NCBI GenBank assembly: GCA_937988775.1
Contig: CALKHP010000039.1
Coordinates: forward strand, 21,066 to 85,065
Reading direction: 5' to 3'
Origin: an uncultured Alphaproteobacteria bacterium
GTDB lineage: Bacteria; Pseudomonadota; Alphaproteobacteria; Rhizobiales; Beijerinckiaceae
DNA length: 64,000 nt
A program made the position numbers and the translations under genes. The stretch's first letter is position 1. Each line of letters opens with the position of its first letter. Under the pieces are notes generated by a model, which worked only from the letters and a program-made list of their open reading frames with translations, made no database searches and was not told where the DNA came from. Of this stretch, positions 15,548 to 23,520 are shown one piece after another.

Positions 15548-17275
15548 TCAGTGGATATCCGGTTCCTTGACCTTGGCGGTGCCCTCGAGGAAGTCGAAGT
15601 CGCAGCCCTCATTGGCCTGCTTGGTATGCTCGGCATACATCTTGCCGAAGCCGCGCGGATAATCGCGCTCCGGCGGCGTCCACGCCCTGAGCCGCCGGGT
15701 GATTTCCTCATCCGAGAGATGCAGGTGGATCGAGCGCGCCTCGACATCGACGCTGATCAGGTCGCCGGTCTGCACCGCCGCCAGCGGTCCCTTGATATAG
15801 GCTTCCGGCGCGACATGCAGGATGCAGGCGCCATAGCTGGTGCCGCTCATGCGGGCGTCGGAAATGCGCAGCATGTCGCGCACGCCCTGCTTGAGCAGCT
15901 TGCGCGGCAGCGGCAGCATGCCCCATTCCGGCATGCCGGGGCCGCCGACCGGGCCGGCATTCTTCAGCACCATGATATGGTCCGGCGTGACGTCGAGGTT
16001 TTCGTCGTTGACCGCCTTCAGCATGTCCTCGTAGGTCTCGAAGGCGAGCGCCGGGCCGGTATGCTTTTGCAGACGCGCCTCCGCCGCCGAAGGCTTGATG
16101 ACGCAGCCGCCGGGCGCCAGGTTGCCGGTCAGCACCGCGAGCCCGTTGGCGGTCGAGACCGGCCGCGACAGCGGGCGGATGACCTCCTCGTTATAGACCA
16201 CGGCCCGGTCGATCGTCGCCTTGAGCGGCTGGCCGGAAATCGTCATGGCATCGGTATGCAGCAGGCTTTCGAGCTGCTTCATCAGCGCCGGCAGGCCGCC
16301 GGCATAGAAAAAATCCTCCATCAGGTATTCGCCCGACGGGCGGATATTGGCGATCACCGGCACTTTTCGCGAATAAGCATCGAAATCCGCCATCGACAGT
16401 TCCACGCCGGCGCGCCCGGCCATGGCGACGAGATGGATGATGGCATTGGTCGAACCCGCCATCGCCATATGCAGCACCAGCGCGTTCTCGAACGACTTGC
16501 GCGTCAGGATCTTGTTCGGCGTCAGGTCCTCGAACACCATCTCGACGGCGCGCTTGCCGGCCATCGCCGCCATGCGCGGGTGGGCCGCGTCAGCAGCGGG
16601 GATGGCGGAGGCGCCCGGCAGCGTCAGCCCGAGAATCTCGGCATGGCTCATCATCGTGGCGGCGGTGCCCATCACCATGCAGGTGCCATAGGAGCGCGCG
16701 ATGCCGCTCTCCATGTCCTGCCACTGTTCTTCGGTGATGTTGCCGGCTTCCTTCTCGGCCCAGTATTTCCACACGTCGGCGCCCGAGCCGAGCACCTTGC
16801 CGGCCCAGTTGCCGCGCAGCATCGGCCCGGCCGGCACGAACACGAATGGCAGGCCGGCGCTGCACGCGCCCATCACCAGGGCCGGGGTGGACTTGTCGCA
16901 GCCGCCGAGCAGCACCACGCCGTCGACCGGATGCGAGCGGATCGATTCCTCGGTCTCCATCGCCAGGAAGTTGCGATAGAGCATGGTGGTCGGCTTCTGG
17001 TACTGCTCCGACACCGACATCACCGGGATTTCGACCGGGAAGCCGCCATTGGCCCACACGGCGCGTTTCACGGCCTCGGCGCGGTTGCGCAGGTGGAGAT
17101 GGCACGGATTGACCTCCGACCAGGTGTTGATGATGCCGATTACCGGCTTGCCCATGAACTCTTCATGCGAGAAGCCCATCTGCAATGTGCGTGAGCGGTG
17201 CCCGAAGGAGCGCAGGTCCTTGACGCCGAACCAGCGGTGAGAGCGGAATTCCTCGGGTTTCTTGCGGATTGTCAT
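15548..17275 (-). CDS. IlvD/Edd family sugar-acid dehydratase
   Basis: 575-residue iron-sulfur dehydratase. The cluster ligands Cys58 (EVNPCHLH), Cys126 (LLGGCDKSTPA) and Cys199 (YGTCMVMG) fall almost exactly where characterised pentonate dehydratases such as L-arabinonate dehydratase have their [2Fe-2S] ligands. The late motif SDARMSGTSYGACILHVAPEA is typical of the sugar-acid branch rather than of branched-chain amino acid IlvD. It should remove water from an aldonate or aldarate to give a 2-keto-3-deoxy acid. It is divergent from the GntR regulator with a shared operator between. The ATG at 17275 has AGGA upstream and is preferred over 17302. Confidence 0.87.
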   Translation of the reverse strand: MTIRKKPEEFRSHRWFGVKDLRSFGHRSRTLQMGFSHEEFMGKPVIGIINTWSEVNPCHLHLRNRAEAVKRAVWANGGFPVEIPVMSVSEQYQKPTTMLYRNFLAMETEESIRSHPVDGVVLLGGCDKSTPALVMGACSAGLPFVFVPAGPMLRGNWAGKVLGSGADVWKYWAEKEAGNITEEQWQDMESGIARSYGTCMVMGTAATMMSHAEILGLTLPGASAIPAADAAHPRMAAMAGKRAVEMVFEDLTPNKILTRKSFENALVLHMAMAGSTNAIIHLVAMAGRAGVELSMADFDAYSRKVPVIANIRPSGEYLMEDFFYAGGLPALMKQLESLLHTDAMTISGQPLKATIDRAVVYNEEVIRPLSRPVSTANGLAVLTGNLAPGGCVIKPSAAEARLQKHTGPALAFETYEDMLKAVNDENLDVTPDHIMVLKNAGPVGGPGMPEWGMLPLPRKLLKQGVRDMLRISDARMSGTSYGACILHVAPEAYIKGPLAAVQTGDLISVDVEARSIHLHLSDEEITRRLRAWTPPERDYPRGFGKMYAEHTKQANEGCDFDFLEGTAKVKEPDIH

Positions 17276-17330
17276 GGGGTTCCTCGCGGCGCGTCTTGGC
17301 AAGTAGTCTCGGCAGGAAGTCTCGGCAAGA

Positions 17331-17345
17331 ATTTGTCAGACAACT
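17331..17345. promoter_or_regulatory. Second GntR-type operator, between dehydratase and regulator genes
   Basis: ATTTGT-CAG-ACAACT matches the dyad at 12111-12125 with one mismatch in the right arm. It lies 56 nt upstream of the dehydratase ATG and 67 nt upstream of the regulator ATG. This suggests a single GntR protein controls the dehydratase, itself and the genes 5 kb away. Confidence 0.68.
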
Positions 17346-17411
17346 TCCATCCCGTATAATGCCTGCCGAGGGCCGTTCACAAGAGGCCCGTTCACATGAG
17401 GGCATGACGGG

Positions 17412-18143
17412 ATGACGAGCGAACCGCTGATGCCGGCGGATCCGAGGCCGCAGCGCCGCGAGCGCCTGGCCGACCAGATCTACGGGCATCTGCTCGAATC
17501 GATCGTCGGCGGCCGCTACGAAGCCGCCGACCGCCTGCCGACGGAGAAGCAGCTTGCCGCCTCCTATGACGTGTCGCGTCCGGTGGTGCGCGAGGCGCTG
17601 ATGCGGCTGCAGGCCGACGGGCTGATCATTTCACGCCAGGGCGCCGGCACCTTCATCGCCAAGCGGCCGCCGCGCCGCATGATCGAACTCGCCAAGGCGC
17701 AGGACATCGCCGATTATCTCAGGGCCATGGAGGTGCGCGACGCGCTCGAGGGCCAGTCGGCGCGCCTCGCCGCCGAACGTCACAACGCCGAACAGATGAG
17801 CGAGATCACACGCGCGCTCGATGCCATGCGCCGCGCGCTCGACGAGGGCACCGCCACCGCCGAGGTCGATTATGCCTTTCATCGCGCCGTCGCGCTGGCG
17901 AGCGGCAACATCGTCATCGTGGAAATCCTCGAGGCACTCAACGAGACCATCACCGGCGGCATGCAGGTCGCGCTCGGGCTGACGCGCGAGGGCTCGCGCG
18001 AGCGCTCGCAGCGCGTCGTCGACGAGCATGTGCGCGTGCATGAGGCCATTCTGGCGCGCGAGGCGGCCAGCGCCGAGATCGCCATGCGCTACCATATCGA
18101 CCAGGCGCGCCGGCGCCTGACAGATCGGAGGCGCGACACATGA
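17412..18143 (+). CDS. FadR/GntR-family (FCD) transcriptional regulator
   Basis: 243-residue regulator. The N-terminal winged helix (about residues 18-85) contains DRLPTEKQLAASYDVSRPVVREALMRLQADGLI and the wing QGAGTFI. The C-terminal all-helical FCD domain (about 100-235) carries the Asp/His metal-ligand pattern (Asp-His in the VDYAFHRAVA stretch, later His residues in VDEHVRVHEAI and MRYHIDQAR). FCD domains commonly bind small organic acids such as sugar acids. Position between the dehydratase and hydrolase genes, plus matching dyads at 17331 and 12111, indicate that it controls the sugar-acid cluster. The last four bases (ATGA) overlap the next gene. Confidence 0.88.
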   Translation: MTSEPLMPADPRPQRRERLADQIYGHLLESIVGGRYEAADRLPTEKQLAASYDVSRPVVREALMRLQADGLIISRQGAGTFIAKRPPRRMIELAKAQDIADYLRAMEVRDALEGQSARLAAERHNAEQMSEITRALDAMRRALDEGTATAEVDYAFHRAVALASGNIVIVEILEALNETITGGMQVALGLTREGSRERSQRVVDEHVRVHEAILAREAASAEIAMRYHIDQARRRLTDRRRDT

Positions 18144-19039
18144 GCCACGCTCCCCCCACACCGGAGCTTCCGCCTGCCCGCTCGCTCGATCTGGAGGCTG
18201 AATACAACAACCGCGCCCGCGTGCCGGAGCATCCAGGCCATATCGCGGCCTGGCGCGAGGCCGCCGAAACCTATCGCGCGCAGGCCCGCATGGAGCCCGA
18301 TATCGCTTATGGCGACAGCGACCGGGCCAAGCTCGACCTGTTCCTGCCGGCCGGCGGAGAGGCGCTCGCCTCGGCGATGTTCATCCATGGCGGCTACTGG
18401 CAGGCGCTCGACCGCAGCTTCTTCAGCCATGTCGCGCGCGGCCTCAACGCGCATGGCTTCGCGGTCGCGGTGCCGAGCTACGATCTTTGCCCCGCCGTCA
18501 CCATCGATACGATCCTGGAGCAGATGCGCCTCGCCACGCTGTGGATGGCACGGCGCTTTCGCCGGCCGCTCCTCGTCAGCGGCCATTCGGCCGGCGGGCA
18601 TCTGGCGGCCTGCCTGCTCGCGACCGACTGGGCGGAACGCGCCGCCGATCTCGGCTTCGATCCGGTGCCGGCGGCCTATACCGTCTCAGGGCTGTTCGAC
18701 CTCGCGCCGCTGCGGGAAACCTCGCTCAACAATGCCTGCCGCATGGATGCCGAGGCCGCCGCACGGCTCAGCCCCATGCTGTGGCCGGCACCGGCCGGCA
18801 AGCACCTGCTCGCCGTGGTCGGCGGCCGGGAGGGCGCCGAATATCACCGCCAGAGCCGCGAGATCGCCGAGCGCTGGCAGGCGGGCGGCACGCGTGCGAC
18901 CTGGCGCGCCGTGCCCGATGCCGATCATTTCACGGTCGTGGCGCCGCTCGACAATCCGGCCAGCGTCATGAGCCTGGAACAGCTTGCGCTTGCCCGCGCC
19001 AGCGGCGTGCTGTCGCCGGCGAAACGGGCGACACCCTAA
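18140..19039 (+). CDS. Alpha/beta hydrolase, kynurenine-formamidase/carboxylesterase type
   Basis: 299-residue alpha/beta hydrolase. The oxyanion-hole motif HGGYW is near residue 84, the nucleophile Ser is in GHSAGG near residue 154, an acidic residue follows later and the terminal His is in DADHFTVV near residue 265. The HGGYW-plus-GHSAGGHLAA combination is common in bacterial arylformamidase-like and esterase/lipase proteins. The substrate is unknown. Its start overlaps the stop of the GntR gene by 4 nt, so it is co-translated with the regulator. It may cleave an ester or lactone precursor feeding the sugar-acid pathway; this last point is inference. Confidence 0.82.
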   Translation: MSHAPPTPELPPARSLDLEAEYNNRARVPEHPGHIAAWREAAETYRAQARMEPDIAYGDSDRAKLDLFLPAGGEALASAMFIHGGYWQALDRSFFSHVARGLNAHGFAVAVPSYDLCPAVTIDTILEQMRLATLWMARRFRRPLLVSGHSAGGHLAACLLATDWAERAADLGFDPVPAAYTVSGLFDLAPLRETSLNNACRMDAEAAARLSPMLWPAPAGKHLLAVVGGREGAEYHRQSREIAERWQAGGTRATWRAVPDADHFTVVAPLDNPASVMSLEQLALARASGVLSPAKRATP

Positions 19040-19051
19040 GCAGCCTCGTCA

Positions 19052-19125
19052 CCTCATCCTGAGCCTGTCGGAGGATGCTGAGTCGGGCGCCTTCTCGACC
19101 ATCCTTCGACAGGCTCAGGATGAGG
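19052..19125. repeat. REP-like intergenic palindrome (CCTCATCCTGAGC type), copy 1
   Basis: Left arm CCTCATCCTGAGCCTGTCGG and onwards (19052-19076) is the reverse complement, with one mismatch, of 19101-19125. Related elements occur at 57869 and 63690 in this window. This is a dispersed, transcribed hairpin of the kind common between genes in Hyphomicrobiales. Confidence 0.75.
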
Positions 19126-19268
19126 ACGCTATTGAGGACGAGCTCGGCTTAAAGATGACGGCGATGCCGGATCGATCGGCCAGCCGGGCGCGGATGCTGC
19201 GGCAATCGTCCTTGCCCAAACCGCCATTCCGTAGCAATTAGCGAAAGAATCAAGGTTTCCCGCCCCGC

Positions 19269-20192
19269 ATGTCCACCGCCCTGCTCGCCGTACAGACGCT
19301 CAATGGCCTGCAACTCGGCCTTCTGCTGTTTCTGGTCGCGGCCGGGCTGACGCTGGTGTTCGGCGTCATGGACCTGATCAACCTCGCCCATGGCGTGCAA
19401 TACATGCTCGGCGCCTATTTCGCCGTGGTCGGCTATCGGCTGACCGGCAATTTCCTGTTCGCCATCCTGATCGCGCTGGCGCTGGCCATGGCGCTCGGAC
19501 TGGTGCTGGAATTCCTCGTCTACCGCCATCTCTACGGCCGCTCGCATCTCGATCAGGTGCTGGCGACCTTCGGCGTCATCCTGTTCCTCGACGAGGCGGT
19601 CAAGGCGATCTTCGGCGCGGCGCCGCTGGCGCTCCCCGGTCCCGAATGGCTCTCCGGTTCGATCCCGCTGATGCCGGGCCTGCTCTATCCGGTCTATCGC
19701 ATCGCGCTGATCGTCGCCGGCCTCGCGGTTGCCGGCCTGCTCTACGTCCTGGTCAACCACACCCGCATCGGCATGCTGATCCGGGCCGGGGCCTCCAACC
19801 CCGCCATGGTTTCGGCGCTCGGCGTCGATATCCGCCGCCTGTTCATGGTGGTGTTCGCCTTTGGCGGCATGCTGGCCGGTTTCGCCGGCGCGATGGCGGC
19901 ACCGATCCTCGCCGTCGAGCCGACAATGGGCGACAACCTGCTCATCCTCGCCTTCGTCGTCATCGTCATCGGCGGCATCGGCTCGGTGCGCGGCGCCTTC
20001 ATCGCCGCGCTGCTGATCGGGCTGATCGATACGCTCGGCCGCTCCTTCGCCACCGACCTGCTCAAGCTCGTGTTCGCGCCGGCTGCCGCCAACCAGATCG
20101 GCCCGGCCTTGTCCTCGATGCTGATCTACCTCCTGATGGCGCTGACCCTGTTCATCCGCCCGGCCGGGCTGTTCCCGGCACACCGCCAGTGA
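19269..20192 (+). CDS. livH: Branched-chain amino acid-type ABC transporter permease LivH
   Basis: 307-residue polytopic membrane permease of the LivH/UrtB family, one of the two inner-membrane channels of hydrophobic amino acid or amide uptake systems. Visible marks are the LTLVFGVMDLINLAHGVQYMLGAY region near residue 28 and the late IVIGGIGSVRGAFIAALLIG loop that contacts the ATPase. About eight membrane helices are expected. The stop overlaps the GTG start of the second permease (GTGA). No LivK, LivG or LivF lies next to it, so the rest of the transporter must be encoded elsewhere. The substrate could be amino acids, urea, or an aromatic or organic acid. Confidence 0.88.
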   Translation: MSTALLAVQTLNGLQLGLLLFLVAAGLTLVFGVMDLINLAHGVQYMLGAYFAVVGYRLTGNFLFAILIALALAMALGLVLEFLVYRHLYGRSHLDQVLATFGVILFLDEAVKAIFGAAPLALPGPEWLSGSIPLMPGLLYPVYRIALIVAGLAVAGLLYVLVNHTRIGMLIRAGASNPAMVSALGVDIRRLFMVVFAFGGMLAGFAGAMAAPILAVEPTMGDNLLILAFVVIVIGGIGSVRGAFIAALLIGLIDTLGRSFATDLLKLVFAPAAANQIGPALSSMLIYLLMALTLFIRPAGLFPAHRQ

Positions 20193-21190
20193 ACGCCCCA
20201 CCACGCAGCGCCGCCGGCAGCCTCTGGCTGCCGCTGGTCTTGCTCGCCCTGTTCGCGGCCGTCCCCCTGCTCGGCCTTGCCGGCTCGCCGGGCTATGTGC
20301 TGTCGCTCGCCTCGCGCGTGATGATCTTCGCGCTCGCCGCTTTGGCGCTCGACCTGATCCTCGGCTATGGCGCCATCGTCTCCTTCGGGCATGCCGCCTT
20401 CATCGGCATCGGCGCCTATGCGGCCGGCATCGCCGACGCGCACGGTTTCGGCGATGCTGCCATCGCCCTGCCGGCGGCGCTCGCGGCCAGCGCCCTGTTC
20501 GCGCTGGCGACAGGCGCCGTCTCGCTGCGCACGCGCGGCGTCTACCTGATCATGATCACGCTCGCCTTCGGGCAGATGGCATATTTCGTCGCCACCTCGC
20601 TCAAGGATTACGGCGGCGACGACGGCCTGACGCTGAATACCCGCAGCACGGTGCTCGGCTCCGGCCTGCTCGAAAGCGATCTCGCCTTCCACTACGTCAC
20701 GCTCGCCATCCTCGCCGCCTTCTATCTGTTCTGCCGTGTCATCGTCATGTCGCGCTTCGGCCGCGTGCTCGCCGGCATCCGCGAGAATCCCGAGCGCATG
20801 CGCGCCATCGGCTACGATCCCTACCCCTACCAGCTCACCGCCTATGTCATCGCCGGCATGATCGCCGGCGTCGCCGGCTTCCTGCTCGCCAACCAGGCCG
20901 AGTTCGTCAGCCCGTCCTATATGAGCTGGCAGCGCTCGGGCGAGTTGATCATGATGGTGGTGCTCGGCGGCGCCGGCAGCCTGCACGGCGCCATCATCGG
21001 CGCCGCCGTCTATCTGCTGTCGCAGGAATATCTCGCGCAGGTCACCGAACACTGGAAGCTCATCTTCGGTCCGCTGCTCATCCTCGCCGTGCTGTTCGCC
21101 AATGGCGGGCTGACCGGTCTGCTGGCTTCCCTGAGGCCCGGCAAGCCCGATCCATCAAAATCGAAAACACAAACGATCAGCGATAGTTAA
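20189..21190 (+). CDS. livM: Branched-chain amino acid-type ABC transporter permease LivM
   Basis: 333-residue second permease, with a GTG start overlapping the livH stop by 4 nt. The LivM signatures are ALDLILGYGAIVSFGHAAFIGIGAY near residue 48, RTRGVYLIMITLAFGQM near residue 105 and the ATPase-contact loop VVLGGAGSLHGAIIGAA near residue 255. It forms the heterodimeric channel with LivH. After its stop comes a ThDP-dependent enzyme gene rather than the usual livG/livF. Confidence 0.88.
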   Translation: MNAPPRSAAGSLWLPLVLLALFAAVPLLGLAGSPGYVLSLASRVMIFALAALALDLILGYGAIVSFGHAAFIGIGAYAAGIADAHGFGDAAIALPAALAASALFALATGAVSLRTRGVYLIMITLAFGQMAYFVATSLKDYGGDDGLTLNTRSTVLGSGLLESDLAFHYVTLAILAAFYLFCRVIVMSRFGRVLAGIRENPERMRAIGYDPYPYQLTAYVIAGMIAGVAGFLLANQAEFVSPSYMSWQRSGELIMMVVLGGAGSLHGAIIGAAVYLLSQEYLAQVTEHWKLIFGPLLILAVLFANGGLTGLLASLRPGKPDPSKSKTQTISDS

Positions 21191-21291
21191 GTTACACGGC
21201 CTTATTGCCGCGCCCGGCGCTTCGGCGCTTGACCGCCAGTCCCGGAACACGTCAACTCCCGGTCGATCCGATGGTGGGAAAGGAAAATCGC

Positions 21292-22842
21292 GTGGGCATG
21301 AACGGTGCGGAAACTCTGGTCAGGACGCTGCTCGCCGGCGAGGTCGAGGTCTGTTTCGCCAATCCCGGCACGTCGGAGATGCATTTCGTCGCCGCCCTCG
21401 ACCGGGTCGACGGCATGCGCTGCGTGCTGTGCCTGTTCGAGGGCGTCGCAACCGGCGCCGCCGACGGCTATGCCCGCATGGCCGACAAGCCGGCCGCGAC
21501 CCTGCTGCATCTCGGCCCCGGCCTCGCCAATGCCAGCGCCAACATTCACAATGCCAAGCGCGCCCGCAGCGCCATGGTCAACATCGTCGGCGAGCACGCG
21601 ACCTACCACATCAAGCACGATGCGCCGCTGACCTCCGACATCGAGGGCGTGGCGAGACCGTTCTCGCATTGGGTGCATACGGGTGAAAGCTCGCGCACCA
21701 TCGGCGAGGATGGCGCCCGCGCCATCGCCGCGGCGCGAAAGCTCCCCGGCCAGATCGCCACGCTGATCCTGCCGGCCGACACCGCATGGCTGGAAGGCGG
21801 ACCGGTCGCGGCCCGCCCGGCCACCCCGCCGCCGCCCGCCGTCTCGGACGAGCAGATCGCCGCAGCAGTCGAACTGCTGAACGCCGGCGAACCGACGCTA
21901 ATCCTGCTCGGCGGCCGCGCGCTGCGCGCCACCGAGCTTGAAAAGGCGAGCCGGATCGCCAACCGCACCGGCGCGAGCCTGCTCGCGGAAGGCTCCAATG
22001 CCCGCATGGAGCGCGGCGCCGGGCGGGTGGCAATCGGCCGCGTGCCCTATCCGGTCGATGCCGCGCTGAAGACGCTTCAAAGCTATCGCAACATCATCCT
22101 GATCGGCGCGCGCGCGCCGGTCGCCTTCTTCGCCTCTCCGGGCAAGCCCGGCCTGCTCGCGCCGGAGGATTGCCTGATGCATCAACTCGCCGGCAAGGAG
22201 GACGATATTGCCGGCGCGCTCGATCGTCTGGTCAAGGCGGTCGATGCGGGTGCGACGGCGCCGACGCTGGCGCCGCTGGCCCCTCCCGCCTTGCCGACGG
22301 GCGAGATCACGCCGGAAACCATCGCCGAGACGCTCGGCGCGCTGATGCCGGACAACGCCATCATCTGCGATGAATCGGTGTCGACCGGCCGCAACTTCTT
22401 TCCCGCCACGGCGAACGCTGCCCGCCATGACTGGCTCCAGATCACCGGTGGCGCCATCGGCGTCGGCCTGCCGATGGCGGTCGGTGCGGCGGTCGCCTGC
22501 CCGGATCGCAAGGTCATCGGCCTCCAGGCCGACGGCAGTGCTATGTACACGCTGCAGGCGCTGTGGACCCAGGCGCGCGAAAAGCTCAACGTGCTGACCC
22601 TGATCCTGGCGAACCGCGCCTACCAGATCCTGCGCGGCGAACTGACCAATGTCGGCGCCACCAACCCCGGCCGCAAGGCAATCGACATGCTCAGCCTCGA
22701 GAACCCGACGCTCGACTGGGTGAAGCTCGCCGAGGGCCAGGGCGTGCCGGCCCAGCGCGCCGAGACACTCACCGAGCTACAGGACGCCATCCGCGAGGGC
22801 CTCGCCGTCGATCGACCGTTCCTGGTCGAGGTGGTAATTTAG
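21292..22842 (+). CDS. Thiamine-diphosphate enzyme, acetolactate synthase/benzoylformate decarboxylase-like
   Basis: About 516 residues of the ThDP-dependent family with the usual three domains. The N-terminal Pyr domain has the catalytic Glu in FEGVATGAADGYARM near residue 52. The C-terminal PP domain has ADGSAMYTLQALWTQ and, about 28 residues after the first Asp, NRAYQIL, forming the Mg/ThDP motif. It lacks a FAD-oriented catabolic/anabolic acetolactate synthase context and has no regulatory subunit. A 2-oxo-acid decarboxylase or a sulfo/phosphono-type relative is possible. A GTG at 21292 lies 7 nt after AGGA and is preferred over the ATG at 21298. It is 101 nt downstream of livM on the same strand, so it may metabolise the transported compound. 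Confidence 0.8.
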   Translation: MGMNGAETLVRTLLAGEVEVCFANPGTSEMHFVAALDRVDGMRCVLCLFEGVATGAADGYARMADKPAATLLHLGPGLANASANIHNAKRARSAMVNIVGEHATYHIKHDAPLTSDIEGVARPFSHWVHTGESSRTIGEDGARAIAAARKLPGQIATLILPADTAWLEGGPVAARPATPPPPAVSDEQIAAAVELLNAGEPTLILLGGRALRATELEKASRIANRTGASLLAEGSNARMERGAGRVAIGRVPYPVDAALKTLQSYRNIILIGARAPVAFFASPGKPGLLAPEDCLMHQLAGKEDDIAGALDRLVKAVDAGATAPTLAPLAPPALPTGEITPETIAETLGALMPDNAIICDESVSTGRNFFPATANAARHDWLQITGGAIGVGLPMAVGAAVACPDRKVIGLQADGSAMYTLQALWTQAREKLNVLTLILANRAYQILRGELTNVGATNPGRKAIDMLSLENPTLDWVKLAEGQGVPAQRAETLTELQDAIREGLAVDRPFLVEVVI

Positions 22843-22869
22843 AGGAGCCCTCTGGAGCACGCTTCGCCC

Positions 22870-23244
22870 CTACCGCATGCCCGCCTTGTCGCGGCTCAAC
22901 TGCTTGGCGCGCAGGTCGTCGAGATAGGCCTGCCAGCGCGCATCCTGCTCCTCGGCCAATTCGCGCAGGTAGCGCCAGCTATAGATGCCGGTATCGTGCA
23001 TGTCGTCGAAGCCGAGCTTGACGGCGTAATTGCCGATCGGATCAATGTTGAGGATGCCGACATTGCGCTTGCCGCCCACCGTCTTGCGCTCGGCCTCGGA
23101 ATGGCCCTGCACTTCGGCCGACGGGCTGAACACGCGCAGCAACTCGGCCGGCAGGTCGAAGGCCGCGCCGTCATCATAGGCGACATGCAGGCTGCGGCGA
23201 TCCTTGCTCAGGCGCAGTTCGGTTGGCCATGGTGCATCGGCCAT
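22870..23244 (-). CDS. DUF971 domain protein
   Basis: 124-residue protein of the DUF971 family (gamma-butyrobetaine-hydroxylase N-terminal-like zinc-binding fold). The family pattern is seen in PTELRLSKDRRSLHVAYDDG, the LPAELLRVFSPSAEVQGH stretch and IDPIGNYAVKLGFDDMHDTGIYSWRYL. DUF971 domains are often linked to Fe-S cluster carriers of the Mrp family, whose gene is nearby. Its ATG overlaps the stop of tusA by one base (TGATG). The last gene of the moeA-tusA-DUF971 run. Confidence 0.82.
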   Translation of the reverse strand: MADAPWPTELRLSKDRRSLHVAYDDGAAFDLPAELLRVFSPSAEVQGHSEAERKTVGGKRNVGILNIDPIGNYAVKLGFDDMHDTGIYSWRYLRELAEEQDARWQAYLDDLRAKQLSRDKAGMR

Positions 23245-23489
23245 CACGCGCCTCCAGCCTTGCGGATGTGAAAGATCAGCACCGCGCCCTCGCGCAGCGA
23301 GGCCTCCAGCGCATCGCCGGTTTCGCTGAGCAGATGCGGGATGTCGATCGCCGCGAGCGGATCGCTGCAGCGCAGCTCCAGCCGCGCGCCGGGGCTGGCG
23401 GCGGCGAGCGCCTTGCGCGTGCGCAGCACCGGCAGCGGGCATTTCAGGCCGATCAGGTCGAGCGTGGCCATGGTCATGCTGTGAGACAT
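23244..23489 (-). CDS. tusA: TusA-family sulfur-carrier protein
   Basis: 81-residue member of the TusA/SirA family, which relays persulfide sulfur to acceptors in thio-modification and molybdenum cofactor pathways. The defining CPLP motif is at Cys17 (LIGLKCPLPVLRTRK). The two-layer sandwich pattern continues with DPLAAIDIPHLLSETGDAL. Three possible ATGs occur near the start and none has a clear ribosome site, so the exact N-terminus is uncertain. It lies 31 nt downstream of moeA, which supports a link between sulfur transfer and Moco. Confidence 0.85.
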   Translation of the reverse strand: MSHSMTMATLDLIGLKCPLPVLRTRKALAAASPGARLELRCSDPLAAIDIPHLLSETGDALEASLREGAVLIFHIRKAGGA

Positions 23490-23520
23490 GGATCGCCGCG
23501 CCGGCGCCGTCAACCCGCCG

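Noticed and set aside
15551..17194. A 547-codon frame antisense to the IlvD-type dehydratase gene
   Set aside because: Composition is Arg/His/Ala-rich shadow coding, with no ribosome site and no recognisable motif.
17304..17328. Two AGTCTCGGCA direct repeats next to the GntR operator
   Set aside because: The copies are short and not found at the other operator region, so they are probably a local duplication without regulatory meaning.
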